From Gigaspora rosea (taxonomy: Eukaryota > Glomeromycota > Glomeromycetes > Diversisporales > Gigasporaceae): a stretch of 64,000 nucleotides of DNA. The notes below the pieces were generated by a model. That model did not search any database. It was not told the origin of the DNA and worked only from the letters and a program-made list of their open reading frames with translations. The position numbers were made by a program, and so were the translations under genes. Each line of letters starts with the position of its first letter. Within the stretch, counting starts at the first letter, position 1. The stretch is from assembly GCA_003550325.1 (NCBI GenBank), contig QKWP01000045.1, positions 168,828 to 232,827 on the forward strand. The letters are read 5' to 3'. Shown one piece after another: positions 1-11,313 of this stretch.

Positions 1-1635
1 TCCTCATAATAAAAAAATTTAGATAAATATACATAGGGCTATGGGGAATTTCAGAAAATTTTATGCAGTGTAATGCTCGAAATTGGGGAGCAATAATTGG
101 GCTTGTGCAGATTAGCTTTGAGCGTTGCATAGGTTATGCGGGATGAATGTTTTAGTAGGAGATTCGGGTTTAATGTTAGATGGGAATTAAGGAAAGTGTA
201 ATCATTAGAATGGACGATATATCTATTAGTCAACTACTGGCATTACTATCCGTTGGTTATATGTTAGCAATCGTTCGTCCTCCTACCTACCTTATTAAAC
301 AATCACAAATTTATACAATTTATGATTTTCCAACTCTATTTAGTTATACACATTATTAATCGAAAATGAGGTAATTATACGACAAACCATTACAATCTAT
401 GCAGTCATAAATGTACCACCTTGCGATTATGACAAACTTTTTATGCAATACCAAAATTCCCGTGACAAAAGTCACGGAACAATTCGGAAAAATTTTACTA
501 TGTTAACCATTCACTCACCCCTCCTCCGGAGGTGAGAGGGGGTAATGTAAAGCACAGAATCCATTTGATCTCGCCTAACACGTTAACGTGTCGTCTATTA
601 AATCTATATGCTGTACGTCGAAATTGAATTTTTGTGGGTTCCAAATCAAATTATATTGCAACGAAATTCTAAACTGACTCAGTTGGTTAGAGAATTCAAA
701 TTCCGGTTAATAAGCGGATTTAAAATTAACTTTAAATTAGTAATTATCAAATTATTAAAAACAGATGAAATTGAATTCTACGTATTTTTTCTGAGTTACA
801 AGAATATAATTCGTAATGCATTTGAAAACTTACTAAATTTCTCGATGGTAAATCTTTTAATCGACGTCGTAAACCCTTTATTTTATTATGCGTGAGAATT
901 ATGTTTTGTATTAAAGCTGTTCAAGATCCATCAAATACTACTATTAGAAACTACTAAGGATTATTAATTAATTCGCTATAAATTAAAAAGTAAAATTGCC
1001 TCAATCATCACGTTTGCAATAATTAATGTAGCTGGAATAAATGGCTAGAATATATGTTCTGTGTCAATTAAAAATTTTGTCAATTCTTAATTAACATGCG
1101 CCATTTACTAATTTTTACCGATTGGAAGAATGACCTAGGGCAATTTTTAATTATTTAGATATCATTCAAGTTCATTAAAAATAAAAAAACAATCAAAAAT
1201 TATCATTATAATCACGAAGTTAAACTTACTTCTTTTTGTTCATAAAAGATAGTAAAAACCTTCAAATCGTATTTATATAATGACTTTAATGTGTCTTTTT
1301 AAAATTTTTATTATTTTTATAAGCAAAAAATTTCTTCAACTTATTATATAATCTTTAATGTTAATTCATTAACGTAAAAAAGGTGAAGTTTATTTACAAA
1401 AAGAAATGAGTTCATTAAATAAATTATTACGTTCGTTAAATAATTTTTATAAAATATTTTCTTTGCAGTGAATAAATCATTAACTTCGTTAAGTAGTTCT
1501 ATAAACTCTTTTTTTCATAAATAAAATATTTTAAATTGTTAAACAATTTTTCAAAAAAAAAAAAAAAGAATAAATGACTATATCGATTGCAAATTGACAT
1601 TTTCAGAACATTTACAGTTAATTATAGTTTGCAAA
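1..1635. other. AT-rich stretch, no gene recognised
   Basis: I see no credible coding region. The 95-codon frame at 608-895 has no recognisable domain and the composition of its surroundings. Small hairpins occur near 471-487 (GTGAC/GTCAC arms) and 519-535 (CTCC/GGAG arms). An A-run lies at about 1553-1567. Confidence 0.6.
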
Positions 1636-1733
1636 CGGATTGTACAACACGGATTTATGAGAAATACCCCGATCACTATATCAAGTTCACGGGGTATTTA
1701 TTAAAAATACCCTGATTCGTATTGTACAAGCGG
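1636..1733. repeat. short imperfect palindrome, possible MITE
   Basis: The outer arms share TTGTACAA (left near 1640, right near 1722). Inside them a second inverted pair, AATACCCC and GGGGTATT, flanks a short AT spacer. The layout resembles a foldback MITE, but no target duplication is visible. Confidence 0.4.
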
Positions 1734-2962
1734 AAATTTCGTTTCCGCTAGTACCCAATGACTCAGGATATTTTTATTAGGCCAGACCAATTTAATTCTT
1801 TATTTAACATAACCCATCCCTCATTTTTTAAAAATTACAAGAGCCAATACACATAATATTAAATAAGGTAGCCGCGCGACGCTGTCACGCTAGAAACCAG
1901 GAACGAAGGTATATAGTTAAAAAATAGTCAAAACAAACATAAATAGGAAATCAATAAGAACTGAATACATATTTAATGTTTAATGGATTGTTGTTGATCT
2001 AGCATTACATTAGTGTATTGCGATAGTGATGGATAATTATATGATTGTCATTTTAATAGTCTATGTTGTTGATTATAATCTAGCGTATCTCACGTTGCTT
2101 ACGCAACGCATTTAGTTAGTATAAATTTTTTTAGTTATTGATCAAATTTTATAGGAAAGAATTGAGTTTAAGTATAAGTCAGGGTGTTGTTTGAGAATTA
2201 ACAGTATTAGGAAATTATTTATATTTTAACTTGATTTTAGTATATATACATAAAATTTTTAAAATAAGTAGCGCAACGTTGTAAATTTATTTTAAAAAAA
2301 AACATAAAAGAAAATTTATAAAGAGAATAATACAAATTATAATCGGAAAAAATTTTTTAAAAAATAAAATTTTAAATGATAAAATATTTATCATCTGAAT
2401 TAGCTAAATGTATTACTATAAGATGATCGTTTAGTATTGCATGTTTGATTTGATCATTTTTTATTTTTATTTTTTCTTGATCAGAATTGTTAGCACGTTT
2501 GTTTGAATGAGTATTATTATAATCATCAAAAATTATTGTTTCTGGAGTTTGAATTTTAGATGTTTCTTAGAATTGTTTTGATGAATATTTAGAAGCTTTG
2601 ATCGTGTATGATTTGGTAAGGTTGATAGGTTAAGATTATGAATGGTGATGATATTCTTGATCATAATTAGCTCATCGATACGTATTTTAGTCTTAACACT
2701 TTGCTCACAGGTGTATAACTAACCAAAAGCGATATACCATAATTACTCGATCATATTGCTACATTAGTTTTAGCGTTTTGGACATAACCATGTTTGGTAA
2801 ATCGACATAAAATTTCAAATACAAGAATCGCAGAGAAAATTAGTAATCTGGACGGCAAAGTCTAGAAATTAATCATTAAATTTTTAGTTTTTTTTTTCTA
2901 GTATTTGAATATATTTACTATGTTTATTAATATCATGTCTTTTTTTATCTATTGCGGAGCAA
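1734..2962. other. AT-rich stretch with a dispersed hairpin motif
   Basis: No gene recognised. At 2081-2118 the motif CTCACGTTGCTTACGCAACG recurs in altered form at 26140-26177 (CTCACATTGCTTATGCAATA). Both can form a five- to six-pair stem around TTAC/TTAT, and the stem changes are CpG to CpA/TpG substitutions. Confidence 0.4.
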
Positions 2963-3032
2963 TTGTTCTTGTTCTTGCACTTGCGCTTGCATTGGTTCTT
3001 GCGTTGGTTCTTGCACTTGTACTTGTTATTAA
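2963..3032. repeat. hexamer-type tandem repeat (TTGTTC/TTGCAC)
   Basis: About eleven consecutive six-base units of the form TTG(T/C)NC follow one another without interruption. No long frame extends beyond the repeat. Confidence 0.7.
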
Positions 3033-3218
3033 ACTTGAGATCATTATATAAAACGCTTTCCAATTAGTGAAACATTTGATTGACTATTTTTTTTTTAGCT
3101 ATTTTTTCGCTAAAATAGTTTTTATTTATTATAATAAAATAGCAGAAGCGGATTTGGAAAATTCAAGTTTTTATGATTTTAAGAGGTTGTTTAAGGCATT
3201 AAAAAAACATGGATACGT

Positions 3219-3405
3219 TTATTTTGGTGTGACCACGTTAGTATACTTGATTGGCCAGTGATTAAAAAGACGTTGATCTAAGCCTTATTTTGGTGTGACT
3301 ACATTATGAACACTTGATTGGCCAGCGGAATAGATGAACATTTGTGCTTTGATATAAGCCTTATTTTAGCGTGACCACGTTAGAATATTTGATTGGCCAG
3401 TGGAA
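3219..3405. repeat. three tandem copies of a 65-76 bp unit
   Basis: The core TATTTTGGTGTGACCACGTT, followed by a CTTGATTGGCCAG end, is repeated three times, ending at about 3260, 3327 and 3403. Copies are diverged and spacing is uneven. Confidence 0.75.
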
Positions 3406-3802
3406 CGAGCAACATTAGTATTTTAATATTAAAAAATTTCTTTGATGATCAGTGATTATCATTTCATCAACCCGATAAAAGATCCTACGAAAAAAAATGA
3501 AAAATACCAAATATCAGGTAAATAGACAAATCAAATTGCATCGGGTCACCAATTTTTGCGGCGAAAATTTTTGCTTTTACTATCATTAGTTATTGCAACT
3601 GTAATATTGCTCATATGTGTGGTTATGATAGGATATAAGGCGTGATGAATTTATGCGTGAAGAATAATTGCATGATGCATTCATGCGTGAAAAATAATCA
3701 AAATTTGACGAATAAGTCATGCGGACCAATCAAATTTAAGATTTTGTGGCTCCAAACAGCATAAAACCATACACTTCGTGATTGCATCACTCCGTTCCTG
3801 GT

Positions 3803-4032
3803 ATGTCGCGGATGATCGTGAAATCGGATGATGGTGAAATTTGGGGGTCTCAATTTGAAAATATAAACCCTACCAAAATCCACCTATACTCTTTTATTAA
3901 TAACCCTAACCCTAAATCCTAATTCAACCATAAAAACAAATTTAACAAAAAAGGTCCTAAAAAATTTTAAAAATCATACATAAAATAGATTCAAATTTCA
4001 CCATCATCCAATTTCATGATCATCCGTGACAT
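3803..4032. mobile_element. MITE with about 40-bp terminal inverted repeats
   Basis: The left end begins ATGTCGCGGATGATCG. The right end read in reverse begins ATGTCACGGATGATCA. The match continues for about 40 bases with a few, mostly transition, differences. The 230-bp element has no coding capacity. The interior holds a short telomere-like CCCTAACCCTAA, which I take as chance. I could not settle a target duplication, so the superfamily is open. Confidence 0.75.
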
Positions 4033-4496
4033 TTTAAATATCCCCCTCTGTTTTTTTAAAATCTATATGAACCTATACACATTTAATTAACAAATAGAAT
4101 TGGTATTTGTTTCTATGTAATATGAATATGTGTTTTTTTTTAAACCCACCACCTGTTACGAGTCATTTCATCTATGTTAAACAGAAAATCAATTGACCTG
4201 GCCTTGCTAATACGAATATCAGTATAGTATGGATGATCAGATCAGTATGGTATGGAGGTGTAAAAATACCAATTAAAATCCGTACAATATTGCTCCAGTG
4301 TTATTTATATACATAAATATCATAGCTGCTGAGTAATGTTTTTAATTGAATATGTGCTAAATGGATTCGGAATTACCTTTAAGTTAGTTTGAAATTCTTT
4401 ATCGATTTGAGTAAATTTAAAATTTCGTTTTAACTTAAGTGTATTTTAAAACAGCTTATATTGATTCTAAATCTACCAAGATTCTATTCCGACGCA
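4033..4496. other. AT-rich stretch, nothing recognised
   Basis: No coding region. The short phrase AGTATGGTATGGA near 4242 recurs near 6523, probably a scrap of a dispersed repeat. Confidence 0.4.
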
Positions 4497-4678
4497 CAAC
4501 ACATATAAACTAATTAATTTGACTTCAATAAAGAGAGATGCACGTAGAGAAGTTCCCTTCAATTTTACTTAAAGAAAATAAATGAAGTAAGCTAGTGTAG
4601 TGCTGAAGAGACTTATCTCCTAGTAACTATTAGAGTTAAATCAGTTAGACGCATACACTCTCCCTCCTTAATAGTTAC
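4497..4678. repeat. dispersed repeat, copy 1 (second copy inverted at 57579-57817)
   Basis: Matches the reverse complement of 57579-57817. Shared blocks are AATTTGACTTCAATAAAG, GAAGTAAGCTAGT, AGTGCTGAAGAGAC-like and TAGTAACTATTAGAGTTAAA. The last block ends in a short inverted repeat (GTAACTATTA and TAATAGTTAC). The second copy lies inside the MULE at 53475-60543. Family unknown. Confidence 0.7.
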
Positions 4679-5039
4679 AATATCATGCCCCATAACAGTA
4701 TTAATTTATCCAAGTCCCAATCTGTTACACATTATCGTTAGTTAGGACTAGATGATCTAAAATATTACGATGGGCCGAAACCGTAAAATCTGCTACGTAG
4801 ATCAGGTTAAGGTCCACGTTTGATTATGTTTCACGAGTGTGTATTGGACTCCACTGACGCCCTATACTTTAAATTCAGATAAGCCTAAAGTTTAATATCA
4901 ACATTTTGCGCATAAATTTTTATGAAAAAGAATCAGATTAGAGTTTGGATCCGTTATCGTTGAAGATGACTATTTATTGACCACATTTTAGACCATACTT
5001 ACAAACTAATCTAATATAAATTGAAGGAATGGCTTAGAT

Positions 5040-6348
5040 TAGTGGTCGTACCCTAGGGTACAATAACCGGTTAACTGTTAGGCTATCCGGATACCCGAAT
5101 TATAAAACCGATAAACAGATAAATTATTGAGGTATCCGGTAACTTAAGATATAATATAGGATAATATAGGGTAAAAATACAATTATAATAAAAATTTTAA
5201 TTTGCGTATTATTTACCCGGTTGTCTACATCATAAATTTAATGTATTTTAAATAAGAACATGATTTTAATCTTTCGTTTGTTTATTATATTATTTAATAG
5301 GTGATATAAATCAATTACACTTTAAACTTATACTGGCTTTCAGTTTTTTGTAAGTATAATAATAATAATTATTATATTATATATATGAATACAGTAAGTA
5401 CTTATTTTATGTTTTTATTACATACTTTACACAGTACAGAATACTATTATTGTTCCACATCATTTCTAAATTTACGTAAATTCTGAATTGACGTGTGTTC
5501 TTTCTGATTTTCATCTTGTATGCAGATCATGTAATAAATTACTGATAATAATTACTTATTGTTCCACATCATTTCGGGATTTTCATCTTGTATGCAGATC
5601 ATGTAATAGATTACTGATAATAATTACTTATTGTTCCACATCATTTCTGAATTTAATTCTGAATGAACATGCGTTCTTTCTCGATTTTCATCGATTGCGA
5701 AATGCACAGCAATGTAATAAATTACTGATAATAATTACTTATTAATAATTACATTGATTTTTTTTTCATTAATATATATAAAGATTATTCTTTTATTGTT
5801 TCGTCATTCTTTTTTTGTATTGGCGTAACAGAAGAACTTCTCATGCCTAAACAAAATAGGAATAACTTGGGGATGCAAGTTTTTTATGTCGAAAAAGATA
5901 ATTTATGTTTGTTTAAAAAAAATTTAGTAATTATCTTCTAGACATGACACCCGACCAGATTCCTGCCGTTGCCGAAAAACTAATGTGGATGTGTTCTACG
6001 CAGGGAATGTAAAAATTATTAATTACATTGTTAAATGTATATGAATATTAGAACTATTCTTTTAATGTATGAAAAGTTAGCATTTAATATTTAGGCGAAC
6101 ATATAGTGATTCATTTTTATTCGTTTTTATTTATTTATTTATTTTTCTAATTTTTTTTTACTTTATTATTATAGAGTTACTTTATTTGATTTATGCATTA
6201 ATACTGTATATATAAATCAACAATCATATAAATATCTTATCCGGATATAACCGTTATCCTTTTATTTAAATAGGATATAAAACCGGTTATTAAATTTTGT
6301 TAAAGGTTACAACCTTTCGGATAAAAAGTTATCCGGGTACGAGCACTA
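5040..6348. mobile_element. hAT superfamily element, probably non-autonomous, 8-bp TSD
   Basis: An exact 8-bp target duplication, GCTTAGAT, flanks the element at 5032-5039 and 6349-6356. The terminal inverted repeats start TAGTGGTCGTACCC (left) and TAGTGCTCGTACCC (right). CCGGATA and ACCGGTTA motifs recur near both ends. An 8-bp duplication with a TAG(T/G)G start is typical of hAT. Inside are three tandem 70-115 bp units and a 32-codon ATG frame at 5843-5941 that may be a transposase scrap. No intact transposase is present, so movement would depend on another copy. Confidence 0.88.
5448..5745. repeat. three tandem units inside the hAT element
   Basis: Each unit starts ATTGTTCCACATCATTTC and ends TTACTGATAATAATTACTT. 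Boundaries are near 5448, 5559 and 5631. The middle unit lacks about 38 bases present in the first. The 85-codon frame across it is a by-product of the repeat. Confidence 0.85.
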
Positions 6349-6720
6349 GCTTAGATCAAATGCACTTTCAATATATATTATAAACTAAATAAATCAAAAT
6401 AAGAAATCAATGAGAAGCAGAAAATGGTTTAAATCCTAAATTTCTATTCACCAATTGTAATTAAGATTTTATATCTTCATATTGGTAATCTTTCGACAAA
6501 CGAGATTACTGAAGATTAGTATGGTATGGATAACAGAAATGTACAATAGGGGATATAAAATAAATATTTTTATTGGCATGATACAAATGTTTAAATAGGG
6601 GTATTTTAGACCCAAGTTTATAGCTCTGGGGTCGAACTAAGCATAGGTGGTCAAATATATATATATATTAGATAATTATTATATTAGAAATTATATATAA
6701 AAAATTATATAGTTTAATTA

Positions 6721-7608
6721 GGCCGTTTGAAGTTAATTTTTCTGTCACATCACCCCTCCCCCTCCCATTTGATGCCCCCGGTAAAATGAACATATAAAAA
6801 AAAGTAAAAATTAAAATATTAAAACTAACGTATAACCACGAAACAACGCGATGGGGTGTGGTTTGAATTTCGGCCTAAATTAATCTTAATTCAGACCGAA
6901 ATTCGAAATAACACCCTATTCGTTACTTTGCGGTTATACGTCAAATATAAAATAAAAAATAATTTAAATAAAAAATTAATTTAAAAAATAAAATTAAAAC
7001 GAATTAAAAAAAATAAATTTTCCAAAGAGTTTTTTTATTCAATTGTGAAGAGCTAGAGAACTAGTATTAATGAGTAAGAAAAAATATTTAAATAAACATT
7101 TAACTTTTACGGAAATAACAATTACAAACCAATTATTCGAATCGATACTTTTTTACATTAATTTTTAAGCCATCCGATTAGTGATTTATTTCATTCAATG
7201 AGGGACAAAATTTGCATTCGACCAATAGGAACTGGGAATTAGTCAACCCAAAAGTCCAATCTGTTGCAAAACCGATCATAGATCACGAGAATTTTGGTTG
7301 TAAAAATTGTACGTACGAAGTTCTTTTTCTCGGATGAATACATTATATAATTAATTAATTATTTATTTATTTTGCTCCTCTCTTTAATAAGAGGAATGCA
7401 ATGTTAACTACTGAATCAAATTTGTCTGACCTAATTAGCAACTCAACTAGAATCTCTAGAAAATTTAACTTGAAGTCCATTCGTTATAATAGATATACTT
7501 CATTAAAAATAGTTTGTTCATTTTGTATGTTAGTTTCATTTGCCCCTTTCCCCTCTTCTGAGAGTCCTGTAAAGTGACGTTAACCGAAAAAATTATCTTC
7601 AAACGTCC
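6721..7608. mobile_element. PIF/Harbinger-type (Tourist-like) MITE, TTA TSD
   Basis: TTA flanks both sides (6718-6720 and 7609-7611). The ends are GGCCGTTTGAAGTTAATTTT and, in reverse, GGACGTTTGAAGATAATTTT. A TTA/TAA duplication with a GG(C/G)C...TTTG terminus is the PIF/Harbinger signature. There is no transposase. The segment 7286-7372 is similar to 38957-39052. A smaller palindromic element sits inside at 6828-6941. Confidence 0.75.
6828..6941. mobile_element. palindromic MITE nested in the Harbinger MITE
   Basis: The whole 114 bp folds on itself. ACGTATAACCACGAAACAAC on the left pairs with GGTTATACGT preceded by a similar arm on the right, and the inner arms TTCGGCCTAAATTAA and TTAATTCAGACCGAA continue the stem. 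Confidence 0.8.
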
Positions 7609-7702
7609 TTAAGCTAATTTAAATAATATATTTAAATTAGCCTAACATAGGTGGTTTTTATATAATATATAATTTTTATAATAATTATATGTGACCACCT
7701 AT

Positions 7703-7998
7703 ACTACAAATGATTCATTATTGTTATGAATCATTCTTTAAAAAGATAAATACGAACTACTTATTGTTCATAGCTAGACCAAAACTAATTGGATTTCATT
7801 CTATCCTGAAACATATTTTTTCCAATAGAATTTCTGTAATTCAAATGCAGTAATGAAAATTTTACCTTATTTGCACATATTTTAAACAAAATATAAAAAA
7901 AAAAACACACACAATCGCAGGTAATACAAAAATACATCAAATAAAATGCAACCAATCAAATTTTATTGAGGGTACATCAGCAAGACCAGGCATTAATT
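7703..7998. other. AT-rich spacer
   Basis: No gene or clear repeat seen. Confidence 0.5.
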
Positions 7999-8133
7999 AT
8001 AGTTATTGTATGGATATGTGTGTGTAAGTTAGTTACACACCGGTTCATATGAAAGCACGTGGCCTTCGGCCACGTGATTGAATATGAATCGGTGTTTAAC
8101 TAACTTATACATACATATCCATATAATAACTAT
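7999..8133. repeat. 135-bp near-perfect hairpin
   Basis: The two arms are about 66 bases and meet at a 3-base loop, with the perfect core CACGTGGCC-TTC-GGCCACGTG at 8056-8076. The outer arm begins ATAGTTATTGTATGGATATG and returns as its reverse complement at 8133, with a few mismatches. It could be a foldback element or a transcribed stem-loop. The sequence CACACCGGTTCATATGAAA recurs in the second hairpin near 9030. Confidence 0.85.
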
Positions 8134-8209
8134 ATTATCGTATGGGTCTGACGTAACAACCCGTGCGTCACTTAACAATAATAATAATTAAACTATAAAA
8201 AAAAACTTT

Positions 8210-8960
8210 CGTATTGAATAAACCTTCGCTGCCCAACAATGGCAATTTAAAAAAAAACACTAACAAATTACAATATTAAAAAACAACCAACTAATTGATG
8301 TCTTCGTTTCTGCCAATTACAATTTATTCACTCCAGCCAATTACAATATTAAAAAACACACGACTAATTAGTTTCGTTCTAGTCAATTATAATTTTTTTA
8401 AAAATCTTCGTCCAAGCTATTTACAATATTAAAAGATACACAATTAATTGAAGTCTTTGTTCCAACCATTTAAATTTTTTTTTAAAAAAAAACACATTTA
8501 ACTACTTGTAAAAAAAAAAAAAAATTTTAAATATATCTTCGGCATCCAATCTATTACTATTATAAAAAAAATACCCAGTTAGATAAAAACTTTTGCCCAA
8601 TCTATTACAATTATAAAAAAATACCCAAATAATAAAAGTCTTCGCCTAATCTATTACAATTATAAAAAAATACCCAAATAATAAAAGTCTTCGCTTAATC
8701 TATTGCAATTATAAAAAACACCCAGATAATAAAAGTCTTCGCCCAATCTATTGCAATTATAAAAAATACCCAGATAATAAAAGTCTTCGCCCAATCTATT
8801 ACAATTATAAAAGAATACTCAGCTAATAAAAGTTTTCGCCCAATCTATTACAATTATAAAAATACCCAGTTAATAAAAGTCTTCGCCCAATCTTTTACAA
8901 TTATAAAAAATACCCAGTTAAACAAAAGTCTTTGTCCAATTATAAAAAAATACCAAACTC
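8210..8960. repeat. minisatellite, about 48-49 bp unit
   Basis: Eight or nine close copies run from about 8545 to 8950, each with CTTCGCCCAATCTATTACAA, a TTATAAAAAATACCCAG block and an AATAAAAGT link. Diverged copies extend left to about 8210. Copies abut with no unique spacer. Confidence 0.9.
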
Positions 8961-9035
8961 ACATATTAATACATAGTTTTATAGCAAAAACCGAATTCAG
9001 TTTTTGCTTGTAAAATAACTAAATTCACACCGGTC

Positions 9036-9070
9036 TATATGAAAATCATGTGTCACATGATTTTCATATA
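9036..9070. repeat. perfect 35-bp hairpin
   Basis: TATATGAAAATCATGTG and its reverse complement are separated by a single base. It is preceded by CACACCGGTC, shared with the hairpin at 7999-8133, so both probably come from one family. Confidence 0.8.
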
Positions 9071-9387
9071 AACCCGTACGATAAGCTTTCAAAAAAAGCA
9101 CGGGTTATTACATAAGACCCATACGATAATTTATAATATTAGGATAGTATATAAAACGGATTTTACCCTCACATGATGACCATAGCGGATTTTACTAGCT
9201 CACAACTCGGGTTTCCCCCTGTTACATAATATTTATTAGAATAATTTTTTTTTATATAGCATATTATTAATATTTTAAAGTTATATATATAGAGAAGTTT
9301 TAAACAAGTTATTCAAAATATCTTGCTTGGATTCTCTTAATTTTTCACCGTACACTATACATATTATCTTGATACAAAAACACTATC

Positions 9388-9864
9388 ATGAAATACAATT
9401 TCATTACTTTTACCATTAGCATAATTTTTGGCATATTACTATTGACTTTGATGCCATCTATTCAAGGTCTGTATTTTCATTTTAATTATTATTTTTAATG
9501 AGTTTATAGTTTTAAACAACATTATTTTTTAAAACAAAATTACTTTTTATATAGCTACTTGCGGTTTTGATAAAGGTGATTGTTTGAATGGGCAAACTTG
9601 TGGTAGTTCTGATGATTGTAAGGACAGCAATGCATGCCCTTTGAAAAGATTGGAAATGTATGTGAGTGTGTTCGTTGTATTGGTGAAGATTGTCCTCCTG
9701 GTAGTAATGATGACTGTAATGATGGGCAAGATTGTACTGATCCTAGTGATTGTGGTATACTTGGCAAATGTACTCCTGTTTTCAAAACAAGATGTGCTGT
9801 TGCATTATCTAATGGGTGCATAGTTGGAGGATTTAAAGGAAATTGTAAAATTGATGATCTTTGA
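9388..9864 (+). CDS. small secreted cysteine-rich protein, two exons, frame disturbed
   Basis: Exon 1 (9388-9466) encodes MKYNFITFTISIIFGILLL and a short tail ending PSIQ, a typical secretion signal. An 88-nt GT-AG intron (9467-9554) follows, and exon 2 continues in phase (ATCGFDKGDC). The mature region is rich in Cys, Asp and Gly, with an internal duplication: GSSDDCKDSNAC and later GSNDDCNDGQDC. About 16 Cys fall in some 100 residues if both frames are counted. The first frame and the next one overlap at 9634-9700. Either one base has been lost or gained there, or a 47-nt GT-AG intron (9658-9704) is removed, although that stretch also encodes a Cys pattern. The second frame ends at 9862-9864, yet Cys-rich codons continue in frame to TGA at 9943-9945, so the true end may be downstream. 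It resembles fungal small secreted (effector-like) proteins in build only. Function unknown; it may be a recent pseudogene. Confidence 0.65.
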
Positions 9865-9945
9865 GCTAACTTTCAAGATTGTGAATCAGAGCTCTGTTGC
9901 AATAAAGGAGGTGATATAAAATGTGCAAATAGCTGTAACAGATGA

Positions 9946-10988
9946 TGCAAAACATAATCTTTCTTACCCAATACTTGCATATTTCTTATAAATATGCATT
10001 GATAATTATGATATTTTTATATGATTCTATTTGATTTATTTATCTCATTCTTTTATTATTTATTATATTACATATTTATATTACTTAAATTTAGAAATAA
10101 AAACATAAACAACTAAAATAACAATAGATTTACAGGCAATCCAAATATTAAAAAAGCTGTTTACTTTTTTTATTTTTTTTTTCTGGTACATAAACAGTCG
10201 ATGCATAAATATTCAAAATTAGGATTATTTATGATTTTGCTAGAGTGGGAGACAACTCTTGGCAGCTTCTCTTCATTTTTGCACTGAAAGTGTGTTGAGT
10301 CTTCCAGCAGCAAAATCATTTTTTTTAGATTCCAGCGAGAGTATATATTGTAAAGAAGGAAAATTGATCCAGAAAATGCTGCAGTTCTTTACGTAGCACT
10401 AATCTAGACCTTAAAGTTTTTTATGATCCTTAATATTTAGGCTATCTTGAATATTTTGAATCTTGAATATCGAAAATATTCATTATCCTAAATAGTTTTA
10501 GAAATAATCTCGATGTTTTTATCTCTCTTATATAAAAAAGAATTATAGAAACAAAAATTTTCATTTTGGTCTATGTGATTTCTAAAAATCATTTCTCAAA
10601 TATCTTAATTTAATCAGCACTCTTAAATTTCAATTTCTCAAAAAAATTTTCTGATCATGTGATTTACGATGTATCGGGTTACCTTCATTATAATCCGAAA
10701 GATGTAAAAAATAATTAAAAAATGTGCTGTTAAAAATTAAAAAAGATTAGGTAAGGATAGAAAAACATTTAATCGTATAAACTTTTGCTTTTGCTTAGGT
10801 AGAATAATGTTAGTGTTAGGATGTGGTTTTTTTTGATTTTATGCTACATGACCTTCAAATTTTGATTTGACCAGATAGTGAAATGATTTAAGTTGGTGAT
10901 GCTATGTGTTTGAATGATGTTGATCTTTGGCCCAAACTTTCAGAATGGTATTAAAACCAGATAAGTTGAACCGTTAAACGAACATTTT
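9946..10988. other. intergenic, nothing recognised
   Basis: No coding region. The stretch after the cysteine-rich gene has A/T runs and AATAAA-like hexamers (for example near 10095) that could serve as poly(A) signals. Its weak inverted repeats are not convincing. Confidence 0.45.
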
Positions 10989-11313
10989 ACTTATTTGCGC
11001 GGGTAACACAACCCAAAAAAGAAAATCCGATTTTGTAAATAAACTAAGTGCGTGAAATAAAAATTTAGGGTTAGGGTCTTAACGTTAGAGGCTATAAGGT
11101 TAGAGTGATGTTTAATATAAGTAAAATTTCACTCCCGTCATTTTTAATTAGTGCATCAGGATCGATTTAAACATTAGTTTTTGCGTATTTTCGCTTTTTT
11201 CTTCTTTTACGCGTGTTCGAATTCTTCGTCGGGCTGATCCGGAATAGTCAAAATTTGCACTCTCCGATTGGCTATTTCCTCTCCAGGAGCTTGTATTACC
11301 CGCGCAAATAAGT
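10989..11313. mobile_element. MITE with perfect 18-bp terminal inverted repeats
   Basis: ACTTATTTGCGCGGGTAA at 10989-11006 is exactly inverted at 11296-11313. The 325-bp body has no long frame and is richer in CpG than its surroundings, which suggests a young insertion. No clear direct duplication flanks it. Confidence 0.8.

Larger units (their letters stand above)
6642..7702. mobile_element. older inverted-repeat element hosting a PIF/Harbinger MITE
   Basis: The left end ATAGGTGGTCAAATATA matches the reverse of the right end, ATAGGTGGTCACATATA. A further inverted copy of ATAGGTGGT lies at about 7648, so the right arm is itself a small palindrome. Most of the interior is the later insertion at 6721-7608. 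No clear target duplication. Confidence 0.5.
8137..9127. mobile_element. candidate inverted-repeat element containing a minisatellite
   Basis: ATCGTATGGGTCTGACGTAA at 8137 is inverted at 9098-9127, where the reverse reads ATCGTATGGGTCTTATGTAA followed by TAACCCGTGC. The pair bounds the minisatellite at 8210-8960 and the second hairpin. No target duplication could be settled. Confidence 0.5.

Noticed and set aside
608-895. 95-codon plus-strand frame, and a tRNA A-box-like GACTCAGTTGGTTAGAG near 676
   Set aside because: The frame has no domain and ordinary AT-rich composition. The box-like phrase is followed too closely by a B-box-like sequence, with no cloverleaf.
3898-3915. Telomere-like CCCTAACCCTAA (also near 56684-56705)
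   Set aside because: Only two or three units, inside or next to other repeats; not a telomere end.
5488-5745. 85-codon frame with repeated Cys-Asn-Leu-Ile motifs
   Set aside because: A by-product of the three tandem units in the hAT element.
8545-8955. Regular repeat array that resembles a CRISPR at first sight
   Set aside because: Units are contiguous and diverged with no unique spacers, and the context is eukaryotic; it is a minisatellite.
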